A stretch of DNA of 64,000 bases from Carideicomes alvinocaridis (GCA_005473895.2 SRJI02000014.1:1-64000); one strand, 5' to 3'. Counted from the first letter of the stretch, positions 34,110 to 42,742 are shown. Notes: generated by a model not told the origin, from the sequence alone. Numbers and translations are program-made.

Positions 34110-34811
34110 TCAGGACCATTCCACGTCGCCGAGGAAGATGTAGCCGGCGCCGTAGATCGTCTTGATCAGCTGCGGGTTGCGCGGATCCTCCCGCAGCTTC
34201 GACCGCAGGCGCGAGATCCGGACGTCCATCGCCCGGTCGAAGCTTTCGCCGGCCGCGCCGCCCAGGTGCTCCTGCATGTGCGCCCGGGTGATCAGCCGCT
34301 TGGGGCAGTCGAGGAACAGCCGCAGGACCTCGCCCTCGGCGTGGGAAAAGGCGACCTCGGCGCCGCTCTCGTCCTCCAGCACGTAGCGGTCGAAATGCGC
34401 GGTCCAGCCGCAGAACCGCGCCGTCGTGCCCTGCGATTGCGGCGCGCGGTCCTTGCGCAGCCGGGCGCGGACGCGGGCCACGACCTCGGACGGGTCGAAG
34501 GGCTTGATGATGTAGTCGTCGGCGCCCAGTTCCAGCCCGGTGACCCGGTCCTGCACCTGCGCCCGGCCCGAGATGATGATGACCGAGGCGCCCCGCTCCA
34601 GCGCCAGGCGGTGGACCAGCGTCAGCCCGTCCCGGTCGGGCAGGCCCAGATCGACCAGGCAGATGTCGGGCGTCGCCTTGCGCAGCGCCGCCTCGAACTC
34701 GGTCGCGCGGGCAAAGCCCATGGTGCGGAACCCGGCCTCTTCCAGCGCCCCGGTGAGGATGGCGCGGATCGCCGGCTCGTCGTCCAGAACGGTCACCAGC
34801 GGTGCGGTCAT
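34110..34811 (-). CDS. OmpR-family response regulator
   Basis: 233 residues from the ATG at 34809-34811, overlapping the kinase stop by four bases. Receiver domain with the acidic pair in VLDDE, phospho-acceptor Asp in CLVDLGLPD, and KPFDPSEV at its end. A winged-helix DNA-binding domain follows: AEGEVLRLFLDCPKRLITR, DVRISRLRSKL and KTIYGAGYIF. Cognate partner of the adjacent hybrid kinase. A tandem 10-base repeat at 37940-37959 is a candidate target. Confidence 0.92.
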   Translation of the reverse strand: MTAPLVTVLDDEPAIRAILTGALEEAGFRTMGFARATEFEAALRKATPDICLVDLGLPDRDGLTLVHRLALERGASVIIISGRAQVQDRVTGLELGADDYIIKPFDPSEVVARVRARLRKDRAPQSQGTTARFCGWTAHFDRYVLEDESGAEVAFSHAEGEVLRLFLDCPKRLITRAHMQEHLGGAAGESFDRAMDVRISRLRSKLREDPRNPQLIKTIYGAGYIFLGDVEWS

Positions 34812-36754
34812 TCGGCGGCCTCCGGCCGGGGCGAGGGCCGCAGCCCCGGTTGCAGGAAATCCGCGAGCATCTCGGAGGTGAAGGGCTTGGGCAGCAGGGG
34901 CGCGCGCTCTGCCGCCCGGTCGCGCAGCGGGTCCCCCTGCGGCAGCGAGGACATGAGAAAGACCGGCGGCGCTGCCCGGCCGGTCGCGGCCAGCCGGTCG
35001 ATCAGGTCGAGCCCCGTCGCCTCGCCCTCGAGCTGGATGTCGGACAGGATCAGCGTCAGCTCCGGCAGCCCCTCGGCCAGCGCCAGCGCCTCGGGGACGG
35101 AGGCGGCCTCGACCACCGAATGCCCCATCCCGGTCAGCATGTCGCGCAGCCCCTCGCGCAGGTCGGGGCTGTCCTCCACCAGCAGGACGAGGCCCGGCGC
35201 GCAATTCTCCACCGCCGGGCGGTAGGGCAGGCGCAGCGTGACCCGCGCGCCCATGTAGCCGTTGGACAGCCGCACCTCGCCGCCGGCCAGCTTGGTCATG
35301 TCGTAGACCATCGCCAGCCCCAGCCCGGTGCCGTGATCGCCCTTGGTGGTGAAGAACGGGTCGAAGGCATGGGCCAGCGCCGCCTGCGAAAAGCCCGGCC
35401 CGGAATCGGTGACGGTGAATTCCACCCAGGTCTCGCTGACCGTGTGGACCGAGATGACGATCCGCCCCCGGCCACCGCAGGAATCGCGGGCGTTCAGCAC
35501 CAGGTTCAGCAGGGAATCCTGCAGCATCCCGCGGTCCAGCATCAGCGACTGGTCCGGGGTGCCGTCGCGAATCTCCAGCCGCACGCCTTCCGGCAGCGAG
35601 GGCGAGGCAAGCTGCACCAGCCCGTGCAGGAAGGGGGCGATGCGCGTCGGTTCCGGCCGCGGCTCGCGCCGGCCGGTCATGTCCGCGATCTGGTTGAGCA
35701 GCGCCCCGCCGCGATGCGCCGCCTGCAGCGTCGCCGAGATCAGGTCGCGAGCCTCGGGTGGCAGGTCCATCTTCTGCAGCCGTGTCTGGGTGCCGAGGAT
35801 GATGGTCAGCAGGTTGGAGAAATCATGCGCCATGCCGCTGGTCAGCTGCGCCGCGATCTCGCGCCGCCGGGTCTGCTGCAACGCCGCGCGGGCCTGGCTT
35901 TCCTCGGTCACGTCCATCGACAGGATGTAGACGCCGCCGATCTCGCCATCCTCGTCCCTGTCGGGCGTGAAGGCCGCGCGGATGCGGCGGGCGCTGAGCG
36001 CGTCGGTGAACTCGAACACGCTGGGCTCGCCCTTGAAGGCGCGGTTCAGGTAGGGCTCGATCACCGCGTAGGTCGGCGCGCCCAGCACCTCGGCGATATG
36101 CCGGCCCAGCACGTCGGTCGGACGCCCCGGCATGACCTGGCCGAGCTTGCGGTTGGAATAGGAATAGCGCCGGTCCCCGTTCACGTGCGAGATATGCGCC
36201 GGCATCATCTCGGTGGTCAGGCGCGTGCGCGCCTCCATCTCGGTGATTTCGCGCTTGGCCTCTTCCAGCGCGGCGACGGTGCTGGCGAGCTTGCGGTTGG
36301 TCGCCGCCAGCTCTTCCGCATGGGACAGGACCTTGCCCGATAGCTCTTCCGAGCGGGCGCGCAGCAGTGCCTCCTGCCGCTTAGTCTGGGTGATGTCGGT
36401 ATAGACCGTGACCCATCCGCCCTGCGGCAGAGGCGCGCCCTCGACGCTGATCATCTGGCCGTTGGCCCGGGCGCGTTCCATGTAATGCGGCTCGAACGCC
36501 AGTGCCTGGCGGACGCGGGCGGCGACGAACTCCTCGGGGTCGACATCGCCGTAATCCCCGGTTACCGCCTGGTGGCGGATCGTGTCCTCGAACCGCGCGC
36601 CGGGGGTGCACAGCCGGTCGGGCAGGCCGAACATCTCCTGGAAGCGTCGGTTGCACAGCACCAGCCGCAGGTCGCTGTCATATATGGTCAGCGCCTGCTG
36701 GATCAGGTTCAACCCGGCAGTCAGGGCGCCGCTGTTGGCGGGTTTTCGGGCCAT
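34808..36754 (-). CDS. Hybrid PAS histidine kinase with C-terminal receiver
   Basis: 648 residues from the ATG at 36752-36754 (GGAGGAG upstream). Order: PAS domain (about residues 20-125), coiled coil rich in Glu/Lys (EELSGKVLSHAEELAATNRK), second PAS with VYILSMDVTE, HisKA with the phospho-His in GMAHDFSNLL, catalytic domain (NLVLNARDS, DSGPGF, TGLGLAMV) and a receiver with Asp in LILSDIQ. No membrane segment, so it is a soluble sensor of an unknown signal. The Abi cassette begins 51 bases upstream of its start. Confidence 0.9.
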   Translation of the reverse strand: MARKPANSGALTAGLNLIQQALTIYDSDLRLVLCNRRFQEMFGLPDRLCTPGARFEDTIRHQAVTGDYGDVDPEEFVAARVRQALAFEPHYMERARANGQMISVEGAPLPQGGWVTVYTDITQTKRQEALLRARSEELSGKVLSHAEELAATNRKLASTVAALEEAKREITEMEARTRLTTEMMPAHISHVNGDRRYSYSNRKLGQVMPGRPTDVLGRHIAEVLGAPTYAVIEPYLNRAFKGEPSVFEFTDALSARRIRAAFTPDRDEDGEIGGVYILSMDVTEESQARAALQQTRRREIAAQLTSGMAHDFSNLLTIILGTQTRLQKMDLPPEARDLISATLQAAHRGGALLNQIADMTGRREPRPEPTRIAPFLHGLVQLASPSLPEGVRLEIRDGTPDQSLMLDRGMLQDSLLNLVLNARDSCGGRGRIVISVHTVSETWVEFTVTDSGPGFSQAALAHAFDPFFTTKGDHGTGLGLAMVYDMTKLAGGEVRLSNGYMGARVTLRLPYRPAVENCAPGLVLLVEDSPDLREGLRDMLTGMGHSVVEAASVPEALALAEGLPELTLILSDIQLEGEATGLDLIDRLAATGRAAPPVFLMSSLPQGDPLRDRAAERAPLLPKPFTSEMLADFLQPGLRPSPRPEAAE

Positions 36755-36804
36755 CGCTCCTCCTGCGGGCAGGCTAGCACCGCGGTCGGGACCCGCCAAC
36801 ATAT

Positions 36805-36831
36805 CCTTCACGTCAGGCGGGAAGAGGGGTT
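36805..36831. repeat. 27-base direct repeat, left copy
   Basis: Begins CCTTCACGTCAGGCGG and ends AAGAGGGGTT; identical over 27 bases to 37913-37939. The bases just outside each copy differ. The abi stop codon (36813-36815 on the minus strand) lies inside this copy. Confidence 0.9.
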
Positions 36832-37805
36832 TCGGTCCACAACGGTTGTTCAGACCAGTCCTTCGGGAAACCGGCGGCGGACAGAGACACGCGGGGGGAG
36901 TCCGGAAAGGTCGCGACATGCGCGATCAATCTCTCATGCCAAGATGTCCTTGGATTGGCAAAGCTGAGCATGAAACGTGCGATACAGGCGATGGCGTAGA
37001 AGCGGGTGGCTCCGCTGCGTGCGTCGATGACGTGATGAAGAGCTTCGGGCGCAAGGCGGCGCTTCAGGGATGGCTGGTTCACCAGAGGCTTGTTCCAGAG
37101 GCGGGAATGATGTGCGCACACGTTGCGGACGTATGAGAGTGAGCGAGCCCAAGATGAGATCAGTTGCGGATCCAAGTTGCCATAGCTCGCCCCGATCGCC
37201 TTCTTGTCCGCAAAGCTCATTCCAGCGATCAGATGGGAAAGAGGACCGAAATCAAGGAGCTCGACCGCAATCCAGACTGGCATATCGTCACTCGGATACT
37301 TCTTACGGAAGTGCTCGGCGAACTGGTCCTTGGAATTGAGAAACCTGTCATCCAGCTTCTGAAGCCACTTGCGATGCCTGGTAGGTCCATTCTTCGTGGT
37401 GGCCTTGGAGAAGTTCGCTCCGAGATACTCGGGCTTCCTGTGAGCCTTGGGGTGTTTTCGACCTAGTGTGAGCGCCACCTCAGTTCTCAGAGAGACTTCC
37501 AGGCGCTCTAGGGCATCGAGCATGATGAGACGGAGCCGCCCATCGAACAAGTAGAGGTCGGTGACTTCCTTGAAGGTCGTCCCTTCGGAGAAGTCATCCT
37601 GAACCTGCCCCGTCGCGGCGCATCGCTTCCTCATGGGATGCCAGTATGCACTTAACCTGTAGTAGCCGATCCGCTGGAGGTACTCGGACGCCTTGGCCTC
37701 GTCCTCGATCAACATCCCCCGGGACCGGAGAAGCGACACCTGATCGGGGATAGGAAGGTAGGGTTTCTTATAAAGCAAAAAGGCCGACCCTTGTTGCTGA
37801 AACAA
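36813..37805 (-). CDS. Abi_2 (AbiD/AbiF-like) abortive infection protein
   Basis: About 320-330 residues. KPYLPIPDQVSLLRSRGM is the usual Abi_2 opening, with YLQRIGYYRLSAYWHP next. The C-terminal SYVRNVCAHHSRLWN carries the RN...H pattern of HEPN-type RNases. The longest frame starts at TTG 37803-37805; TTG at 37778, closer to the conserved region, is equally possible, and no ATG fits. Family members stop phage growth by host shutdown, in some cases by RNA cleavage. Base composition unlike neighbours indicates acquisition by transfer. It ends inside the left direct repeat. Confidence 0.85.
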   Translation of the reverse strand: MFQQQGSAFLLYKKPYLPIPDQVSLLRSRGMLIEDEAKASEYLQRIGYYRLSAYWHPMRKRCAATGQVQDDFSEGTTFKEVTDLYLFDGRLRLIMLDALERLEVSLRTEVALTLGRKHPKAHRKPEYLGANFSKATTKNGPTRHRKWLQKLDDRFLNSKDQFAEHFRKKYPSDDMPVWIAVELLDFGPLSHLIAGMSFADKKAIGASYGNLDPQLISSWARSLSYVRNVCAHHSRLWNKPLVNQPSLKRRLAPEALHHVIDARSGATRFYAIACIARFMLSFANPRTSWHERLIAHVATFPDSPRVSLSAAGFPKDWSEQPLWTETPLPA

Positions 37806-37912
37806 CAGAGGGGCCGACCGTATTAGAGCCTAAATGGACCACGTTGCACTCGTTTTCAAGACTTATCGCTTCAACTTTAAGTAATGCGCAGGACGCCTGC
37901 AAGCAGAGTCGG

Positions 37913-37939
37913 CCTTCACGTCAGGCGGGAAGAGGGGTT
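37913..37939. repeat. 27-base direct repeat, right copy
   Basis: Exact copy of 36805-36831. It is followed without a gap by a tandem 10-base repeat (37940-37959). The right side of this copy, leading into the ligase operon, has the composition of native intergenic DNA. Confidence 0.9.
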
Positions 37940-37959
37940 GTTACAATTCGTTAGAATCG
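37940..37959. promoter_or_regulatory. Tandem 10-base repeat, candidate OmpR-type regulator site
   Basis: GTTACAATTC is followed directly by GTTAGAATCG: seven of ten positions agree. Two half-sites at a 10-base step are the layout bound by OmpR-family dimers. It lies 130 bases upstream of the ligase start and would face the kinase gene if the cassette were removed. Confidence 0.4.
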
Positions 37960-38089
37960 GGAAAACTTCGCGCAAGCTTTGCCGGTCACGGTGAAGTCCT
38001 CCGGTCCGGAACTGCGCGGGGAGGCGTGGTTTCGGCACAGGCCGGGGACAGAGACCCGGGCACGAACCCGGGCCAGGGAGGAGATAACG

Positions 38090-40063
38090 GTGGCAGAGAC
38101 AACCGCCGGCGCGGAAGGGCTTCGGTCCCTTCCCGCGCTTCTGCACCACAACGCGACGCGTTTCGCCAATTCCCCCGCCTACCGGGAGAAGGAATTCGGC
38201 ATCTGGCAAAGCTGGACCTGGGCCGAGACCGAGGCCGAGATCGAGGCGCTGGCGCTCGGCCTGATGAAGCTGGGCCTGGCGGAGGGCGATTTCGTCGCCA
38301 TCATCGGCCGCAACCGGCCCTACCTCTACTGGGCGATGGTGGCGGTGCAGATGGCCGGCGCCGTGCCGGTCCCGCTCTACCAGGACGCGGTGGCCGAGGA
38401 GATGGCCTATGTGCTGGGCCATTGCGGCGCCCGCTTCGTCATCGCCGGCGACCAGGAGCAGGTGGACAAGGTGATCGAGGTGCAGGACCAGCTGCACCAG
38501 TTCGAGCACATGGTCTATCTCGATCCGCGGGGCCTGCGGAAATACGACCATTCGCGGCTGCATCCCTATTCCGACGTCCAGGCCCAGGGCCGCGCCGCCC
38601 GCGACGAGCTGATGCCCGAGATGACGCGCCGGCGCGATGCGCTGGATTACGACGACACCTGCATCATGCTCTACACCTCGGGCACGACCGGCCGGCCCAA
38701 GGGCGTGGTGCTGTCAAACCGCAACATCATCGAAAGCGCCCGCTCCTCGGCCGAGTTCGACCATCTCGGCCGCGGCGAGGAGGTGCTGGCCTACCTGCCG
38801 ATGGCCTGGGTGGGCGATTTCATCTTTTCCGTCGGGCAGGGCTACTGGGCGGGGTTCTGCATCAACTGTCCCGAAAGCCCGGACACGATGCTGACCGACC
38901 TGCGCGAGATCGGGCCGAGCTATTTCTTCGCGCCGCCGCGCATCTTCGAGACGCTGCTGACCACGGTGATGATCCGGATGGAGGATGCCGGGCGGCTCAA
39001 GAAGCGGATGTTCGACTATTTCATGGCCCACGCCCGCAAGGTCGGGCCGGCGATCCTCGACGGCAAGCCGGTCAGCGGCTGGGACCGGTTCAAGTACCGG
39101 ATCGGGTCGCTGCTGGTCTACGGGCCGCTCAAGAACACGATGGGCTTTTCCAAGATCCGCGTCGGCTATACCGCGGGCGAGGCGATCGGGCCGGAGATCT
39201 TCGATTTCTACCGCTCGCTGGGGATCAACCTCAAGCAGCTCTACGGCCAGACCGAGGCCACGGTCTTCATCACCGTGCAGCCCGACGGCGAGGTCCGCGC
39301 CGATACGGTGGGCGTGCCGGCCCCGGGGGTGGAGCTGCGCATCGACGAAAGCGGCGAGGTCTTCTACCGCAGCCCGGGCGCCTTCGTGGAATATTACAAG
39401 AACCCCGAAAGCACCGCCGACACCAAGGATCCCGAGGGCTGGGTCGCCACCGGCGATGCGGGCTTCATCGAGGAGGATACCGGCCACCTGCGGATCATCG
39501 ACCGCGCCAAGGACGTGGGCAAGATGGCGGACGGGGCGATGTTCGCGCCCAAATACGTGGAGAACAAGCTCAAGTTCTATCCCAACATCCTGGAGGCCGT
39601 GGTCTTCGGCGCCGGGCGCGACCGCTGCTGCGCCTTCATCAACATCGACCTGTCCGCGGTCGGCAGCTGGGCAGAGCGCAACAACATCGCCTATGCCTCC
39701 TACCAGGAGCTGGCGGGCCATCCCAAGGTGCTGGACATGATCCAGGGCCACGTGGAGGAGGTGAATCGCTCCATCGCCGAGGACCCGATGCTGTCGGCCT
39801 GCCAGGTGCATCGCTTCCTCGTGCTGCACAAGGAGCTGGACGCCGATGACGGCGAGCTGACGCGCACCCGCAAGGTGCGGCGCAAGATCATCGGCGAGAA
39901 GTTCGCCGACCTGGTGGAGGCGCTCTACGACGGGTCCGACAGCGTCTACACCGAGACGGAAGTCACCTACGAGGACGGCCGCAAGGGCAAGATCCGCGCG
40001 ACGCTGGAAATCCGCGACGCGGCGACGGTGTCGCTGCAACGCCGGCCGATGGCCGCGGAATGA
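38090..40063 (+). CDS. Long-chain acyl-CoA synthetase-like AMP-binding protein
   Basis: 657 residues from the GTG at 38090, with GGAGGAG at 5-8 bases; the longer frame to 37979 is not supported. ANL-family motifs: MLYTSGTTGRPKGVVLSN (P-loop), YGQTEATVF and WVATGDAGFIEE, then DRAKDVGKMADG. FAA1-like subtype with a long linker. It activates a carboxylic acid as CoA thioester. As first gene of a liv-type ABC operon that also holds a phenylacetate-CoA-ligase-like gene, it probably acts on the imported substrate; whether that is aliphatic or aromatic is not known. Confidence 0.87.
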   Translation: MAETTAGAEGLRSLPALLHHNATRFANSPAYREKEFGIWQSWTWAETEAEIEALALGLMKLGLAEGDFVAIIGRNRPYLYWAMVAVQMAGAVPVPLYQDAVAEEMAYVLGHCGARFVIAGDQEQVDKVIEVQDQLHQFEHMVYLDPRGLRKYDHSRLHPYSDVQAQGRAARDELMPEMTRRRDALDYDDTCIMLYTSGTTGRPKGVVLSNRNIIESARSSAEFDHLGRGEEVLAYLPMAWVGDFIFSVGQGYWAGFCINCPESPDTMLTDLREIGPSYFFAPPRIFETLLTTVMIRMEDAGRLKKRMFDYFMAHARKVGPAILDGKPVSGWDRFKYRIGSLLVYGPLKNTMGFSKIRVGYTAGEAIGPEIFDFYRSLGINLKQLYGQTEATVFITVQPDGEVRADTVGVPAPGVELRIDESGEVFYRSPGAFVEYYKNPESTADTKDPEGWVATGDAGFIEEDTGHLRIIDRAKDVGKMADGAMFAPKYVENKLKFYPNILEAVVFGAGRDRCCAFINIDLSAVGSWAERNNIAYASYQELAGHPKVLDMIQGHVEEVNRSIAEDPMLSACQVHRFLVLHKELDADDGELTRTRKVRRKIIGEKFADLVEALYDGSDSVYTETEVTYEDGRKGKIRATLEIRDAATVSLQRRPMAAE

Positions 40064-40074
40064 GGAGGCGCGCA

Positions 40075-40182
40075 ATGCTGCTCTACATGGAAATCCCCGG
40101 ACGCAAGTTCCTCCAGATGCAATGTTTCGGGCCTGCCCTCATGGCGGCCGGCGACGGGTGCGGAGGAGAGGCCGATGCTTGA
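40075..40182 (+). CDS. Possible 35-residue small protein upstream of livG
   Basis: ATG at 40075 preceded by GAGGAGG with a short spacing. The frame runs MLLYMEIPGRKFLQ onward and stops inside livG, overlapping the livG start by eight bases. Composition is not membrane-like. It may be a real small protein or a leader whose translation is coupled to livG. Too short for firm judgement. Confidence 0.35.
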   Translation: MLLYMEIPGRKFLQMQCFGPALMAAGDGCGGEADA

Positions 40183-40993
40183 CGCGACCGAAGGCTATAC
40201 CACCGCGGACGGCCGCAAGATCGGCGGCGTGGTGATGGAGATGAAGAACATCACCCTGCGCTTCGGCGGGGTGACGGCGATCCAGGACATCTCCTTCGAC
40301 ATCCGCGAGGGCGAGATCCGGGCCATCATCGGCCCCAACGGCGCCGGCAAGTCGTCGATGCTGAACGTGATCTCGGGCTTCTACGTCCCGCAGGAGGGCG
40401 AGGTCTGGTTCCGCGGCGCCCGCCGCCCGCAGATGCGGCCCTACCAGGTGGCGCAGCAGGGCATCGCGCGCACTTTCCAGAACATCGCGCTGTTCGAGGG
40501 GATGAGCGTGCTGGACAACGTCATGACCGGCCGGCTGACCGAGATGAAGGCCTCGATCTGGACCCAGGCGCTGTGGAAAGGCCCGGCGGAGCGCGAGGAG
40601 GTCGCGAACCGCGAGATTGCCGAGAAGGTCATCGACTTCCTCGAGATCCAGCACATCCGCAAGACCCCGGTCTCGCGTCTGCCCTACGGGCTGAAGAAGC
40701 GGGTCGAACTGGCCCGCGCGCTGGCCTCGGAGCCGAAACTGCTGCTGCTGGACGAGCCCATGGCCGGCATGAATGTCGAGGAGAAGGAGGACATGAGCCG
40801 TTTCATCCTCGACGTGAACGACGAGTTCGGCACCACCATCGCGCTGATCGAACACGACATGGGCGTGGTCATGGACCTCAGCGACCGCGTCGTGGTGATG
40901 GATTACGGCAAGAAGATCGGCGACGGCTCGCCGGACGAGGTGCGCAACAACCAGGCGGTGATCGACGCCTACCTGGGGGTGGCCCATGACTGA
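40175..40993 (+). CDS. livG: Branched-chain-type ABC transporter ATPase LivG
   Basis: 272 residues. Walker A GPNGAGKSS, Q-loop RTFQNIALF, LivG-type signature LPYGLKKRVELARAL, Walker B LLLLDEPMAGMN and IEHDMGVVM. First ATPase of a HAAT-type (branched-chain amino acid and related compounds) importer. A ribosome-binding site GGAGGAG lies 8 bases upstream. Given the two CoA ligases in the operon, the transported compound may be an organic acid rather than an amino acid. Confidence 0.92.
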   Translation: MLDATEGYTTADGRKIGGVVMEMKNITLRFGGVTAIQDISFDIREGEIRAIIGPNGAGKSSMLNVISGFYVPQEGEVWFRGARRPQMRPYQVAQQGIARTFQNIALFEGMSVLDNVMTGRLTEMKASIWTQALWKGPAEREEVANREIAEKVIDFLEIQHIRKTPVSRLPYGLKKRVELARALASEPKLLLLDEPMAGMNVEEKEDMSRFILDVNDEFGTTIALIEHDMGVVMDLSDRVVVMDYGKKIGDGSPDEVRNNQAVIDAYLGVAHD

Positions 40994-41073
40994 GCGGAAA
41001 CCGTTCCCGGCGCGATGGACCCATCCCCGCGTCATCTCCGTTGACCTTCCAGCAAGCGGAAAGGAGACGGACC

Positions 41074-41439
41074 ATGACCGATTTGGACTGGACCAAGAAA
41101 ACCCTGGCCGAGGTGCTGGGCGAAGATCGCGGCCTGCCGGACAACGTCGCGATGCGCATCGACATGATCGACAAGGACGACCTGGACTCGCTGGCGCCGG
41201 ACGAGCGCAAGGCGATGCTGCAGGCGTTCAAGGACGGCGCCCAGATGGCGCGCAACGAACGGCAGCCGGAACTGGGCGAGGGCAACACCCGTCCGGAATA
41301 TTCCGTGATGGATATCGAGGCGGGGCTGCGCAACGCGCGGTCCGCGCTGGAGGCGGTGCCGGCCGGCAAGCGCTCGCAGACCGCGAACGCGCTGCTGGCG
41401 GATTGCGCCTGCGCGCCGGCGGAGCTGCCGCAGACCTGA
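41074..41439 (+). CDS. Hypothetical protein (121 aa) between livG and livH
   Basis: ATG at 41074 with AAAGGAG about 7 bases upstream. The protein starts MTDLDWTKKTLAEVLGEDRG and is acidic and mostly helical, with Cys-rich LLADCACAP near the C-terminus. No signal peptide, membrane segment or known domain. It is well placed in the operon, 80 bases after livG and 48 before livH, so co-expression with the transporter is likely. Confidence 0.65.
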   Translation: MTDLDWTKKTLAEVLGEDRGLPDNVAMRIDMIDKDDLDSLAPDERKAMLQAFKDGAQMARNERQPELGEGNTRPEYSVMDIEAGLRNARSALEAVPAGKRSQTANALLADCACAPAELPQT

Positions 41440-41487
41440 CGGGGCGCCCGACGTGCCGCCCCCTCGAAACCGGGAAGGGGGCGGCAC

Positions 41488-42474
41488 ATGCCTGATACGC
41501 TGATCTTCGGGATGGAGGTCTTTCTCAACGGCCTCATGGCGGGGGTGCTCTATGCCCTCGTGGCGCTGGGCTTCGTGCTGATCTACAAGGCCAGCGGCAT
41601 CTTCAATTACAGCCAGGGGGTCCTCGCGCTGTTCGCGGCGCTGACGCTGGTGGGGATCATGGACGGGCAGGTGCCCTTCTCGCACATGATCAACGCCGTC
41701 TTCGGCACCGACATCCACCATTTCGGCTGGCAGGTGCCCGCGGTCTTCGCGATCCTGCTCACGATGGTGGTGATGGTGGTGCTGGCCTGGGCGGTGCAGC
41801 GGCTGATCTTCCGCCACCTCATCGGGCAGGAACCGATCATCCTGTTCATGGCCACGATCGGGCTGGCCTATTTCCTCGAGGGGCTCGGGGACATCATCTG
41901 GGGCTCCGACATCAAAAAGCTGGACGTGGGGCTGCCGCAGGGCATCAACGCCTCGATCGACGAGCTGACCTACCAGTGGTTCGGCTACGGCTTCTTCATC
42001 GACAACCTCGACATCTGGGCCACGGCGATCGCGGTGATCCTCGTCGCGGTGCTGGTCGCCTTCTCGCAATACACCAAGCAGGGCCGCGCGATGCGCGCCG
42101 TGGCCGACGACCACCAGGCGGCGCTGTCGGTGGGGATCTCGCTCAACTTCATCTGGATCATGGTCTGGTCGGTGGCGGGCTTCGTCGCGCTGGTCGCCGG
42201 GATCATGTGGGGCACCAAGTCGGGGGTGCAGTTCTCGCTGTCGCTGATCGCGCTCAAGGCCCTGCCGGTGCTGATGCTGGGCGGCTTCACCTCGATCCCC
42301 GGCGCCATCGTCGGCGGGCTGATCATCGGCGTGGGCGAAAAGCTGTTCGAGTTCCTGGTCGGCCCGCTCGTCGGCGGCGCGACGGAGAACTGGTTCGCCT
42401 ACGTGCTGGCGCTGATCTTCCTCGTGTTCCGCCCGCAGGGCCTGTTCGGGGAGAAGATCATTGAACGGGTCTAG
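41488..42474 (+). CDS. livH: Branched-chain-type ABC permease LivH
   Basis: 328 residues with about eight membrane helices. Start MPDTLIFGMEVFLNGLMAGV, then YKASGIFNYSQGVLALFAAL (the LivH N-terminal signature), AVADDHQAALSVGI and GAIVGGLIIGVGEKLFE. One of two membrane subunits of the importer; partner is LivM at 42739. It overlaps the following small ORF by 14 bases. Confidence 0.92.
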   Translation: MPDTLIFGMEVFLNGLMAGVLYALVALGFVLIYKASGIFNYSQGVLALFAALTLVGIMDGQVPFSHMINAVFGTDIHHFGWQVPAVFAILLTMVVMVVLAWAVQRLIFRHLIGQEPIILFMATIGLAYFLEGLGDIIWGSDIKKLDVGLPQGINASIDELTYQWFGYGFFIDNLDIWATAIAVILVAVLVAFSQYTKQGRAMRAVADDHQAALSVGISLNFIWIMVWSVAGFVALVAGIMWGTKSGVQFSLSLIALKALPVLMLGGFTSIPGAIVGGLIIGVGEKLFEFLVGPLVGGATENWFAYVLALIFLVFRPQGLFGEKIIERV

Positions 42475-42742
42475 CGCGATGCGGGGCCAGCCCGGCATGG
42501 CCGGCCCCCGCCCCCGGGGCGGAGAGCGGGCGCCGAAGCTGCTGGCGATCCTCAACGTGGTGGCCTGGGCGGGATTCTGGGCCTTCGGATACCTCGCGCT
42601 GACCGGTGATCCCGCCGCGCCCGGCGAGGTGACGACGGCGGCGCTGCTGGCCGCGCTCGGCGGGGCGGCCGGTCTTTGGGCCTGGCTGAAACTGGCGCGC
42701 CGGGGCGCGGAGAACAGGCAAACGGAAAGGGGCGTGACGTGA
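42461..42742 (+). CDS. Small membrane protein (93 aa) between livH and livM
   Basis: Starts at TTG 42461 (GGGGAG upstream), overlapping the end of livH; the in-frame ATG at 42479 is an alternative. Two hydrophobic segments, about LLAILNVVAWAGFWAFGYLA and a second one ending GLWAWL, with basic termini. The stop overlaps the livM GTG start by four bases, so it is translated with the transporter. Possible accessory subunit; function unknown. Confidence 0.6.
   Translation: MNGSSAMRGQPGMAGPRPRGGERAPKLLAILNVVAWAGFWAFGYLALTGDPAAPGEVTTAALLAALGGAAGLWAWLKLARRGAENRQTERGVT

Larger units (their letters stand above)
36805..37939. mobile_element. Abi cassette bounded by 27-base direct repeats
   Basis: A 1.1-kb segment with one gene, flanked by exact 27-base repeats and clearly lower in GC (two 60-base stretches counted by hand: 57% at 37081 and 50% at 37201, against 73% at 38221). 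No transposase, integrase or terminal inverted repeat was found. The simplest reading is an integrated cassette with duplicated target or att site, moved by an enzyme supplied elsewhere; loss of the neighbouring parts of a larger island is the alternative. Confidence 0.6.

Noticed and set aside
36805..37939. Insertion sequence explanation for the Abi segment
   Set aside because: No transposase and no terminal inverted repeats; target duplications of 27 bases would be unusually long for common IS families.
40986..41495. 169-residue frame starting just at the livG end
   Set aside because: Runs through the well-supported 121-residue gene at 41074 in another frame; translation is Gly/Arg-rich with no family features.
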